DNA from: Meghimatium bilineatum
Lineage: Eukaryota; Mollusca; Gastropoda; Stylommatophora; Philomycidae
Direction of reading: 5' to 3'
Assembly: GCA_034231615.1 (NCBI GenBank)
Contig: CM067309.1
Span: 34,321,280-34,385,279, forward strand
Length of the DNA stretch: 64,000 nt
Made by a program: the position numbers and the translations under genes. Below, in pieces: positions 46,301 through 59,806 of the stretch (within the stretch, counting starts at the first letter, position 1; each line of letters opens with the position of its first letter). The notes beneath the pieces are model-generated. The model was not told the DNA's origin. It was given only the letters and a program-made list of their open reading frames with translations, and searched no databases.

Positions 46301-49300
46301 GAGAGATAAGCTTGTTGACAGACAAGTCAGAAAGATAAGTTTGTTGACAGACAAGGGAGAGAGATAAGCTTGTTGACAGACAAGGGAGAGAGATAACCTT
46401 GTTGACAGACATGTAGGGCGATGCAGGTTAACAGCAAATGTGAATGCGATCAACCATCGTTCACCTGGTGATAGACAATGAACTAATGCTAATTGAATAC
46501 ATGAAATAAAACATAAGCTGCATCTCATGACTGGTTAAATTCTATGATGTCTCTACTATTAGCCCTTATGTGCATTATTTTTGTTCTTAACTTACCTGGG
46601 TTGCATACTTGGGCCAGGTTATAGGAAGTCTACCTGCAGGACTACTATTCCCTCCCTTGTTGGTCAGTACTGCAACCAGGGCATCACCTGTAGCTTGAGC
46701 TGGGAAGAATAACTCCAAGATGGCAGGAATACGAGGAAGCCCATCAATGAAGGTCAGATTAAGTGGGCCAGCACTAAACAGCAACAGAATGATATTGCTT
46801 CTGTTGCCTGAAATAAAATGTCAAGGATGTACTATTAATACTTTGTGTAGTATTGAAATTTTTACATTCTGAGATTGGTCTCACAATTGTAGTTTGTAGT
46901 TATTTTAGCACATTTTCACTCGTTTGAATCTAGAGACAAAATCAAGAGTTTATCAGGATCATAGAAGTATCACGTTGGAGACATCAGCACAACAAGCACT
47001 CCAAACACCTCTGTCCTCAGTATTTCAGATAAGAATATTAAAAATCGTGCATGGACCATCGCTTGATATTGTTAATCCAAGATTTCTTTACCATCCCTTC
47101 TCCCTCCACCCTCTATTTTACCTTGTAAAATAGTTTTAGAAAGTGAGTTGTTATCTATCTATTGTCTTTTCTCTGTTTTTTTCTGTGAGTCATTGCTAGA
47201 TTGAATGATGATTGGTTTTCAGGTTATGACACTTTTAGTCGCTTAATATTCTGTAATATTGTGCCATGTCAGAATGTTAGTAACTCCTTCAATCCACCTT
47301 CTTCTTGGTCTTTCTCTGTATCTTGTTGTTTCCATTTTTATGTTGTTTGCTCTTGCCATTTTTCAATAAGGGTTCATTCAATGGTGGTTGAACCATTGCA
47401 ATCTATGTTTTTCTATATATATTGACCACTGATGTTATTCCAACAGTTCTTGTAATCTCCTCATTTCTCACATGATCTCTTCTTGTTCTAATTGCTGCTT
47501 TTCTTAACCATCTCATTTCTCACACGATGTAGTAAACTGGATGCAAGTTGTGTCTCATTATAAGTATAAACAAAGCAAGACTACACTGTTTCACCACCTC
47601 TAAAGTGGTTCTTGAGAACCTGCAAATATGTTTATTTGCTGCAAGATGAATATATTTGTCTTAAGTTCTACATAAGCTCTTTTTTAAAAACATTTGTGAC
47701 ACTTACATTCAAATGTCTAAATCCTTTTTCTGTATCTGAATTTAGTGTCCAGTTTCCATACTTATAAAGAAAAATAGCACTAGCGATCTGTATAAGTTGA
47801 TTTTTACTGTAAAACTGATCTTACTTTTCCAAACCATATTTAGCCTTACCATGGCAGCTATCATCATCTCGAGTGTTATTCCCTTGATATAATTTCTTGA
47901 ATTACCATCATCATTTACTGGACTCGTATTTGGGACCAGAGGTATTTGAAGGTGGTAACTCCTTCCAGTTTGAAAATATTGTAATAAAACTAAAGGTAGA
48001 AAAAATTGATATCTTTAATGACATCACTTACTATAGGTCAAGGCATCTATGAGCAATTGTGTTTGGTTTCCTGGTAAATTCAAATCTGGTCTATCACGAC
48101 CCTCTGCTTCAATAGCTCTTCCTGAAATTGTAACATGTAACATTTTTAGAAAATGAAAATTGTATTAAATAAAATTAATTTAAATAATCACTAAATCTAG
48201 CACCCATAATACTTGGATGAAGACATCATTAAGAAATATTTTAGTTTGGTGCTCATAATACTCTGAGTAAGATATCTTAGTTTGGTGCTCATAATACTCT
48301 GAGTAAGATATCTTAGTTTGGTGCTCATGATACTCTGAGTAAGATATTTTAGTTTGGTGCTCATAATACTCTGAGTAAGATATCTTAGTTTGGTGCTCAT
48401 GATACTCTGAGTAAGATATTTTAGTTTGGTGCTCATAATACTCTGAGTAAGATATCTTAGTTTGGTGCACATAATACTCTGAGTAAGATATCTTAGTTTG
48501 GTGCACATAATACTCTGAGTAAGATATCTTAGTTTGGTGCTCATGATACTCTGAGTAAGATATCTTAGTTTGGTGCTCATAATACTCTGAGTAAGATATC
48601 TTAGTTTGGTGCTCATAATACTCTGAGTAAGATATCTTAGTTTGGTGCACATAATACTCTGAGTAAGATATCTTAGTTTGGTGCACATAATACTCTGAGT
48701 AAGATATCTTAGTTTGGTGCTCATAATACTCTGAGTAAGATATCTTAGTTTGGTGCTCATGATACTCTGAGTAAGATATCTTAGTTTGGTGCTCATAATA
48801 CTCTGAGTAAGATATCTTAGTTTGGTGCTCATAATACTCTGAGTAAGATATCTTAGTTTGGTGCACATAATACTCTGAGTAAGATATCTTAGTTTGGTGC
48901 ACATAATACTCTGAGTAAGATATCTTAGTTTGGTGCACATAATACTCTGAGTAAGATATCTTAGTTTGGTGCTCATGATACTTCTGAGAATAAAATATTT
49001 AAACTAGATTACATATTCACAGTAATTTTCCACTACATTGATAAGTATGGGGTTCATATGGTGTAAGCCGAGTACACTGAAGTCAATCCTCTAAAAATTT
49101 TGAGCCCTTTACAAAAATTAGATAGTGAGAAATTCTAACAGGTATAAATAACTACATAAGAAACACAAATTGTAGACTGAAATTGACATAGAATGAATTA
49201 AAACATTGCCACTAAAACGAGTACCAGAAGGAAAAGAAAAGGGAGGAAGACCAAGATAAACTCTTCACTGAACGCTATCAAAGAGGGTATGACTATGGGT

Positions 49301-50994
49301 TTTGCAACATGCAAGAACTACACACAGTAGCATCAATAAAGTGCCATGCCGATCGACGTAGGTGATCCAAAAATCTCTGTCCCTTGTGTTGTTAATAAGT
49401 TCAGTTGATAACTTATTTTTGTGCCACAGTGACAATCCACTGGGTCAAAAGTAAAAACCAAGTAGATTACATAGAATACATAGTGTGTTTCATTGTTGTC
49501 AATTTGCTAGATCTGTCACAGCATTGTTTCAGAGTTTCTAAATAGTTACACAGTATTATAATTTATCACATTCAGATGTAGAAATCACCTATTCCATCAG
49601 AAATACACTGAAAACTACAGTGAAAGAGATACACTGAAAACTACTACCCTGTCTAGAGGCTGCCTGAAAGATATCTAACCTGCCTGCCATCGTGACCAGA
49701 AATCTCAGAATACTCTAAACCGTGAAAAGTGCGTCGTCTTGCCCCATGCTACCCTATGTCTATTAGTTCTGAGCAAGTTGTTCTGTTTTTTCACTTGTAC
49801 AGTATTTTAGAATGCCTTTAATATTAAGTATCCATTCATGTTTTCGGTAACCTCTTTTATTTTTCCTAAATTTAATTTAACAAAAATATATTACCTGTTC
49901 CCAAAGCAACAAAAACTAGGTCAGCTGCAGCCACAGTATCCATGATAACTATAGGCTGATAAGATCTACAGGGAGTGCCATCTGCACATGCCACCCCTGA
50001 TCTGATATTTGGAAAGATCTCCCTCAGACCCTGTAGTGGAGTCTTCGTGAAACTTCTGTCTTGATTTGGACTGTAATCACCAAACAACTGCTCATAATTG
50101 TCAGCCATTGGTCCCACAATCTGGTTTCAGAAGATATTTCAAGTTATTTAACATTGGTCCCTCAATCTGGTTTCAGAAGATATTTCAAGTTATTTAACAT
50201 TGGTTCTACAATATGGTTTTAGAAGATATTTCAAGTTATTTAACATTAGTCCCACAACCTGGTTTCGTCTTCTTCTCCTTCAGCGTTCGCTCTCAAATAA
50301 CCACAACAAATATTTAGTGTGATTTTCGCCAGGGAGCGTGAAGTACGTTGTGCTGCAAGTTGGGGTGTATTTGTACAAAATAACACTAGATGCTGATCAG
50401 ACAAAATAACACTACAATCAACATAAAGATAAATGAGCAAGTACTGAAACAAGTACAGAGATTTAAATATTTTGGAAGTATATTTACATACGATGGAAGA
50501 ATGGATAGAGAGACCGAGATAAGAATTTAAAAAGCTATCTGTATAAATTTTGAAATGTAGATCTATCTCGATGGAAACCAAAAGGTAAATAATAAATTCA
50601 TGGTAAATTCACATATCACGGGCTTACTTAATCAGCTGAAAAAAAATCTTTTACATTTAAAAAAAAATAAAACAAACAGAGACTGAAATGGTTCAATGAT
50701 TTAATGAGAATGAAGCCATATTGGCCAACAGAAAGGGCATGCAACATGAAAATAGAAACAGCAAGAGGCAGAGGAAGACCAAGAAGAAGGTAGATTGAAG
50801 GAGTTAAATATTGTCATTCAATCCTACAATGCCTTACAGCAAAAGCAGAGAAAAGACAATAGATAGATATAACATTGTTGTTGAAGTATAATTTTATATG
50901 AGGATTTAAATATTTGGTAAATGTAAAAAATGTTTATAAATATTCCATTTTTGCATTTAGAAATATACTTTTAATATATATATATATATTAAAA

Positions 50995-51029
<35 letters not shown>

Positions 51030-54000
51030 CAGTGACATATTCTTTCCAGAATGTTGTCTTCATCATGGATTCTCTGAATGCCTCTCTGTCCCAGGCAAGC
51101 AGGTCCCTGCATTGGTCAGAGACATGTTCATACATTATTCAATGTTGCTGGTCCATTGTCTTCTTGGTCTTCCTATTCTCTCTCACCTCTCACTCTGTCC
51201 TCCAGAATCAGCCTTTTGATACCATCATGTTTCTTAAAGTCTCCAAAATACTGTAGCTTCCTTTTTATGATGGTATTAAGAAGTCACCCTTCATTTAGTT
51301 TCAGTAATGTCAAAATTTCAATGTTCTTTTTCTCTGTCCATGATATTCGCAGGATCTTTCTGTAGCACTTCATTTCAAATGAATTTATTATTCTAGATAG
51401 ATATTGTCTTGTTTGAAGTCACACATCCATATGTTGACACTGAAAAACACATGATCTTACAAGGGTTACTGTAGTGTCATTATTACTACTTTGTCACAGC
51501 TTTCTCATTTCTGTTAATTTGAGTGTTGGAATTGCGAATCTTCTCCTAATCTCAACTGAATGATCTCCGGAACTGGCTTGTAATATACCTGGTACATACA
51601 TAAAATTGTAAACATTTAATAGATTAGTGGATTAAATTTCATTTACATTTATGAACAATTTGATATAGGACTATAAGAAATTTTTTTATTATTATAAATA
51701 TTTATAAAATCGAGATAAATTAATATGTAATGATTTATCAGATATTTCAGTGTCTATACTAGAACTTTGTATTCATGTGCCATTAGAAGATGCAGGGCAT
51801 TATTTTTGAAATTCTTACATCGGCTATGATCAATCAATATGTCACAGAATATATCACATGATCAAGGTACTAATCATGAGCTCAGATTAGGATCAAGTAA
51901 AGACAATAAAACAAAACAAACGGTATGCAACATTTACTTACTGAAACATCATGGTACGATTGTGGATTTAGTGGTAGAATGTTGTTAGCATTCTTCAGCA
52001 AAACATATGATTTGATTGCAGCTTCAACTGCCAGAGCCTGATGTTCAGGAGATTCTGCCACACTGCCGTTCAAACTGGCAAATGGGTTATTGTCAGGTGG
52101 ATCAAACTCTCCAAGCCTCATCCTTGTGTAAAATAAAGGTTTCACTCTCTCTCGTACCACATCTTCTGAGAGTTTGCTTTGGTTAACTGCAGCAACTGTA
52201 TAACAAATACAAAATGAAATTACTGGTTTATAAGGTTAATATAAGTAACTATATATTCTCGATATACCGATTAAAATAGTGACATTAGTGGGCGTCTGTG
52301 GCCATGTTGATAACTAAACAGAAATAGTAAAAATGTCAAGCAGTCTTGAAAGTGGTTAGCATTAGCATGGTGATCAAAGTGTAAGTATGAGAACCAGTTA
52401 ATGTCAGGCCTACCTCTAGCAATATTGTTACAGATATCTACCGCTCAATGAAAGTGGTAAGAACACTGAATTTATTAGTACTAATGATTGTACTGTTACA
52501 CATTTAGTCATTCATGCAAAAGACAGGTGTGTTCTGACCATTGACACAAATAAAATGGCGAAACAATGCATTTACATTATTTCGACTAAGTCTTGCAGGA
52601 AATCTAGTAGGAACATCCTGCTACAAAAGAGATCCGATAGGAGTTTGAGAAAAAAATGCAAAAATATAACAACATAACAGTGAGATTAAAATTCACATTT
52701 AAACCAAAAAATTATGTACAAAGTAGATGAAAGCCTTTCATAATCAAGTGTTGTGAAATAGTTGATAATCAAGTGTTGTGAAATAGTTGATAATCAAGTG
52801 TTGTGAAATAGTTGATAATCAAGTGTTGTGAAATAGTTGATAATCAAGTGTTGTGAAATAGTTGATAATCAATTGCTGTGAAATAGTTGATACAGAAGTA
52901 TCAGATTATGATGTAGATATCCCAGCCAAGCTATATATTAACACTGCACATTTTGTTTTCCAGACTACATGTTTGCAGAGACTACATTCCCATTTTTTAT
53001 AAAATTTATGCCGATTCAAAATTTTGTTACATTTTATGATGACTGCTCAGTTCTAGATACAAAATGGCTACTGTTAGTTTTTTAGACCTAACTGCGACCG
53101 ATAGAGGTATTGTATGTTTGTCACAGATGCAAGAACTGCTGCCAGATACACAGATGTACCCACACAAAATGTAGACACACTATTCAAACATGAACCCTAC
53201 ATCCTGTTAACGAGCAGAAGTTTGAGATCTAATACAGTGGAAGAGGAAAAAGAAGAAGCAATAGGAAAAAAAGAAATGAAAGTTGTTAGATTATATCAGA
53301 GAAAATACAGAGGTAAAAGATTTTCATTTAGCATAATAATGATAATTAAATAATCCCTTTAGCTGTGAGCAGAAAGCTCTTAAATGCCCATAGCCTTTAC
53401 AACAAAAGCTTTGGTCCTTCTCAGTTTGAATAACTGAGGTGACGCTCACACGCACAAGGTTTTCTGTCTCAAAGTTGCGACTATGTTACTGTGGGGGGGG
53501 GGGGGGGAGGAAGTATGGATGCATGTTTAGTCCCCAAAGGGAGTCATTTATCATTCCAGTATGTCCATATCCCAGGATCATCACATTCTGCAAGGTCTAA
53601 AGCATATATATCTGGGCCAGCTAGTTCATCATTTTTCTGTCAGATCTGCTGACACATCTACAGTTATGCACACCTAGCATTCCCTGCCACAAAAGGACAA
53701 ACATGCAATGTTCACTGACCTGCATTTCTCCATCATCCATTGGGACCATTTGAAAGTAGACAATAGCAAGAAACTCAGGTAAGACATCAGTGATAATAGC
53801 TTTTTCACAGGTGAAAGGATGTCAGCCAATCCCCCCCAACTTACCGCCGTCTACTTCTATTACATTCATTCATTGGTACCATGCCTTCCGGCACAGGCAA
53901 TCATGTCTCTTCACAGTTCTCTGTTTTCGTTATACATTTAAATATAGTCTCTGATGATTCGGCATCATGCCAGACTTTCAAGCCATCCAACATTTTCTCA

Positions 54001-57000
54001 TGTTTTCTTCCTCTGTCTCTCTCGCCCTCGATCTTTCCATTTGTTTGGATGTTTTCCAGCCCACCTCTTCTCATGACATGACCAAGGAACTGTGATTGTC
54101 ATCTTCTAATACAGTTAATAAATTCTCTATTTGAGCTGACCAGTTGTAGAATTATAGCATTACTCTTTTTAGCTGTTCATGATATTTTCAACATTCTTCT
54201 ATAAAACCACATCTCTGTGGCCTCAAGAATCTTTCTTGCAATATTGTCAAGTGTCCATGCTTCACTACCATATAACAGTATGGGCTCTATGTAACATTTT
54301 AGTATGTTCTTTCTTACTTCTATTGATAATGAATTATTACACAAGATGTTCCTCATCTTCTGGGATGCTGCTTTTGCCTGTGCTGATCAACTTTTTATCT
54401 CTATGACATGCCTGAAAATAAAACAGTGGCACTATTCTTTGCACCCTGAACAAGAAGTCCTGGCCCTGGTTACCACACTGTGAAAATTAGGAAGAACTTA
54501 TCATGATTACACATTTCCATTATATCAGGATTACTTACTGATATCATGTCAGTAATTTATACTTGACATAAAATATGACAGGTTTTAAAAAAACAAACAG
54601 TTGCAGAGGTTTCACATTGTTAACATTAAGTGATTTTATGTGATCAATGAGAATTTATGGAGTGCATGGACGTATGGTTAGAATGCCGTTCACAGACTCT
54701 TGAGGTCCCAGGTTCAATAAACGATTGGAACATGTTTTCTTCTTTTGGAGGTACAATCAAAATCCTTCCTGTACATGTCGCGCCGCCTACTATGGCAAAG
54801 CGGACTTTATTTCCACAGCCCATAGAAAGCCTCTCTGCACTCCTTCACAGGAAAACATGCAATAAACAAAATCTTTTTTTTGCATTGAGAATTTCATGAG
54901 TAAAATCCTAAGCTTGGAAATTACATTATCTCAAACAAATTGTATTCTCCAAATTAGAATATTAATATATGTATACAAACTGTACATTACAAACCTAATG
55001 ACATGTAGACAGGGTTTTGAAGATTTTCAGAAAGTTCCAGATTAGTCCCAGCATTGACACAAGCAGCTACTGTATCCACGCTGTTGTTCAAATAATGATG
55101 TTCACTTATGATGTATTCTATAGCTCCTTCATCACTGACAACATAACCTGTAAAGTTCCATTCACCTCTCAGAATGTCAGACAGAAGTTTCTTGTTGGCA
55201 CAGGCTGGTACTCCATTAATACTATAGACACAAGTGAATTAGTCTTATATTGACACAGGCTGGTACTCCATTAATACTATAGACACAAGTGAATTAGTCT
55301 TATATTGACACAGGCTAGTACTCCATTAATACTATAGACACATGTGAATTAGTCTTATATTGACACAGGCTAGTACTCCATTATTACTATAGACACAAGT
55401 GAATTAGACTTATATTGAATAAAACATGACATGGGTGTACTCATATAACAATAAACTCAAGATCCAGTTCATAAATGTCATAGCAACTTCTATGACAAAA
55501 CAACCTTTGTTATCACAGCTACAATTTATGTATTTTATTTACCATGGGATGACATTTTTGTGTAGTATGAGTCAAAAGAATCACTGAAAATCATTGATTT
55601 TGTGACATTACTTATTTAGCTTCCAGTCTAAAAATTTATTATTTTCTATAAAATTATGTGAATTTAATAATGTAAAATTATATGAGGATAGAATTCGCTG
55701 GAGGACTCTGTGTGCAGAAGCATCCAATGTGGTACCCCTACGACCCTGAAGGGTTATGGGTTTATTGATAAAATTATGTACTATAACAATTAATTGAGTT
55801 CTTGATTTCTGAATTGACATTAACACATTCTGGGAGAACCTATATGAGCTTGATCTCTCCCAGAACGTGAAGAAGAGTAGGTCTATGCATGCTGATACTA
55901 TAGCCATTAATGTTAGTATTGGTTCAATTTTGTGCTCTTGGAATTTATTTTCCTTCTTCTTCTGTGTTCATTTGTAAACTCTGGCACATTAACACTAGCA
56001 GGCTGCAGTCCAGATAAGGATGCATTGTGTCAAGTTTATACCTTGACTGCCTAGGTTTGTACCAAGGTTATTAATTACTGAAACCCCCACCCAAACCCTC
56101 TGCAATCCTGTTTTTTTCCCCACCCCGTTAATACATGCAAGAGATAAAAAGGTTCATATTAGTAATAATTACTGGATATTTAAAATTCTCCCCTACACGC
56201 CTGTAATTGTTTGTTTTTCTTACACATTGATGTAAATCCGTATCAATACAGAACATCTGTACTAGCTGATACTTATGAATTCTGACACATGACTTCAGAG
56301 TGGCTTTTGTTCACTTTGACCTTTTATGAGATAAGAAAGACAAATCCACCCCCAAATATTCCTTAGTTACTTCCTATGAAAAGCAATGCATTGTATTCTT
56401 TTATCTGTGTGTTACTTTAATAATAAGTCCCATAACCCATCAGGTTCATAGGGGTGCCACACTGGATACATCAGCATAAAAAGCTCTCCATACAACTCTG
56501 TCCTCAACCATTTGGAGGAGGGTAGAAAATAATGCCCAGAACATTCTTTGATATTATCAATCCAGGATTTTTATTTACTCTCCTTCCCCCCCCCCCCCCC
56601 CACCTTTCACCCTCAACAATTCCTTGACAAATAAGTTTAAAAGCGAGTTGTGTCTCATTACATGTCCTGAACCAAACAATTTTATACTGTTTAACCACTA
56701 CCAAAAATGTTTCTTGATATCACACAAGTTTGTTTATTTGCTGCCAAATATATTTGTTCTGTGTTCTATATAGCTAATTTTTAACAAACATCTATAGTAC
56801 TTATTTTCAAAAGCCTGAATCCTTCTTTCTGTGTCTGCATTGAGTGTCCAAATTTCACATGTGTGCAAAAGTATACTTACCTCTAGCAATATGAATAGAC
56901 TGATCTTTACTGTAATACTGATCTTATTTTTCCATATCATATTCCTTGCCATGACAGCGATCACCATCTCGATTGTTAGCTTAACCTCATTTCTGGATTT

Positions 57001-59768
57001 AAGTGTGACTTTGTGGGGGGGGGGGACAATCTTGAGAGAACTAGCATAATGAAACATTTTGATGAGCTAGTTTGATAGGAATCTCAGTTTTGAAGATTAA
57101 GTCGACCTCATAATTTTACGGGCAGGAGAAGGTCTTTCAGCAATGACAATAATTGCTGCTGCTCAGATTGAACAGAAGTTACTATTTTATCTATACCAAG
57201 GATTAGTTCTTTCTGTGATAGAGTGAACAGAAGTTACTATTTCATCTATACCAAAGACTAGTTCTTTCTGTGATAGAGTGAACAGAGGTTACTATTTCAT
57301 CTATACCAAGGATTAGTTCTTTCTGTGATAGAGTGAACAGAGGTTACTATTTCATCTATACCAAGGATTAGTTCTTTCTGTGATAGAGTGAACAGAAGTT
57401 ACTATTTCATCTATACCAAGGATTAGTTCTTTCTGTGATAGAGTGAACAGAAGTTACTATTTCGTCTATACCAAGGATTAGTTCTTTCTGTGATAGAGTG
57501 AATAGAGGTTACTATTTCATCTATACCAAGGATTAGTTCTTTCTGTGATAGAGAAGCCTACGCATTGTCAATTCTGTTGCTACACCAGATGTAGGCTGAA
57601 AGATTAGATATGATCTAGAATAATGCTACGTGTATCATTATTGGATGCACAAGGGACACATCTGTATGTGTGTCATGTGACATATTCCTTCCAGAACATT
57701 GTCTTCCTAATGATATTCTCTGAACCCCTCTCTGTCTTGGGTGATGCAGCTTGTATTTTTCAACGATGTTTTCATGTTATTTTTAATGTCCTCAGTCCAT
57801 CGTCTTCTTGGTCTGCCCTTTCTTCTCTACCCAGGTACTCTGCCCTGTACATCTGTATAAGCAACGCGATTTCTATTTGATTGTCCAATTATGGAACATA
57901 GAATACATATGTGCTAAGTATGCGTCTACTGACAAAAAACACACACTGCATTCTGAAATAAAGATCATGAAAGGTAGTCAACTGGATGTCATGAATGGAG
58001 CATGCTGAGGAAGGCATACAAAGTTTATGTATACTGAAGGATCGGCTACATAGTGCAAAATGGATAAGTATGTCTGTAGATTGCCAGACTTCCTTCTGGG
58101 TAGTAATAGTGCTGAATAAAATAAGAAGTTATGGCTGAGGTACAGGTCATTGGTAAGATTTTAAGGGAAAGAGATATGATTATGTATGCTGGGAATTCTA
58201 TTGTTAGATGTGTGTAGTCCTTTGGTTTTCACAGCTCAGTGTGCAGGGAAAGCCATCAGGAAGAAGAGTAGAGTTTTCTCTTGAGTATCAGCACTATGAT
58301 ATTGGAAATTATGACAGGGACCAAGGTCTTGAAATGAATACAGAGTTAAACTTATGTCTGCAACCTCAGTGACCGATGCCTTGGAATGGATATAGAGCCC
58401 AACTCATGTCTGCAACCTCAGTGACCAATGCCTTGGAATGAATACAGAGTTAAACTCATGTCTGCAACCTCAGTGACCAATGCCTTGGAATGGATATAGA
58501 GCCCAACTCATGTCTGCAACCTCAGTGACCAATGCCTTGGAATGGATATAGAGTTAAACTTATGTCTGCAACCTCAGTGACCAATGCCTTGGAATGGATA
58601 TAGAGCCCAACTCATGTCTGCAACCTCAGTGACCAATGTCTTACACCAGATACAGAATTCAACTTCTTACTGCATCCTCAGTGACTCAATGAGAATGATC
58701 AGAGATATACAAATGGCTGTGTTCATCACAAGTCACTTGAGGCTGTGTGGAGGTCAAAGTTGGAAAGAGTCACATTCATTTTCATGCCTGGTCATTTCAG
58801 TGTTTGAGGCAATGAGAGAGCAGACATGTTGGTGAGTTCTGCCACTCTATAGATGGACCATGCTGATATATTGAACTCTTTATGAGATACTGCACAGACA
58901 AATCTAATAAATGAGGATGAAGCTTTCTTTTTCATATTCATAATAAAGGAGCTGGGCTTGACATGTAGAGTCTCTGGGGGACATATGAGTATTGCTATAA
59001 ACAAAACTGAAGAATTTCATCTGCCTGGGTAGTGTTATAGACATCTATCTGGGTAGTGTTATAGACATAACTGGCACTCTGTGTGGAACACAAGTTTGTT
59101 CAGTTTTACAATGAACACACAGACTATAGGGTATTGGTACGAAAAAATACAAAACAGTATACTATATATTTTCAGCATTTCAACCGTAAGATCTTTTTCT
59201 AGAAAATACAAGACAAACAGAGAACAAACAGTGAAAAAAAATAATGGCACTATCACAAAAGCATTAGAAAGGAGATATTGAACAGCAGAGACATCCAAAG
59301 AAACAATGGCATACATATACAAAATTATTGTCATGTAGATGCACATTAAAAAATATAAATGAAATGAGAAAAGAATAAAATAACAATATATAAAAGCAAC
59401 ATGAACAACAATACAACAATAAAAAATGAGTATTTAATTTATCTAGATAGTGTTATAAGCAAAAATGGAGGATTTGACTAATGGTTCGATTAACCTATTA
59501 CAGCAATATACAGTAATCATATTTGATATTTGACTGATAACTGGACTAACCTGTTATAACAATATGCAATGTGTGAGTGATAACATGACTGATAAATGGA
59601 CTAACCTGCTGTAACAATGTGTGATGTGTGAGTGATAACTTGATTGATAACATAACTTACCTGTTATAACTACACATGAGACTGAATGTCCCTGCTTCCA
59701 CACATTTCTTAAAGGCTGGTAGGAATGTTGTACGCCAGTCAAGTTCTGATACCTGCAATATATATATG

Positions 59769-59806
<38 letters not shown>

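Noticed and set aside
50914..51256. Plus-strand frames near the (TA)n palindrome
   Set aside because: They are antisense to a recognisable LINE C-terminal fragment.
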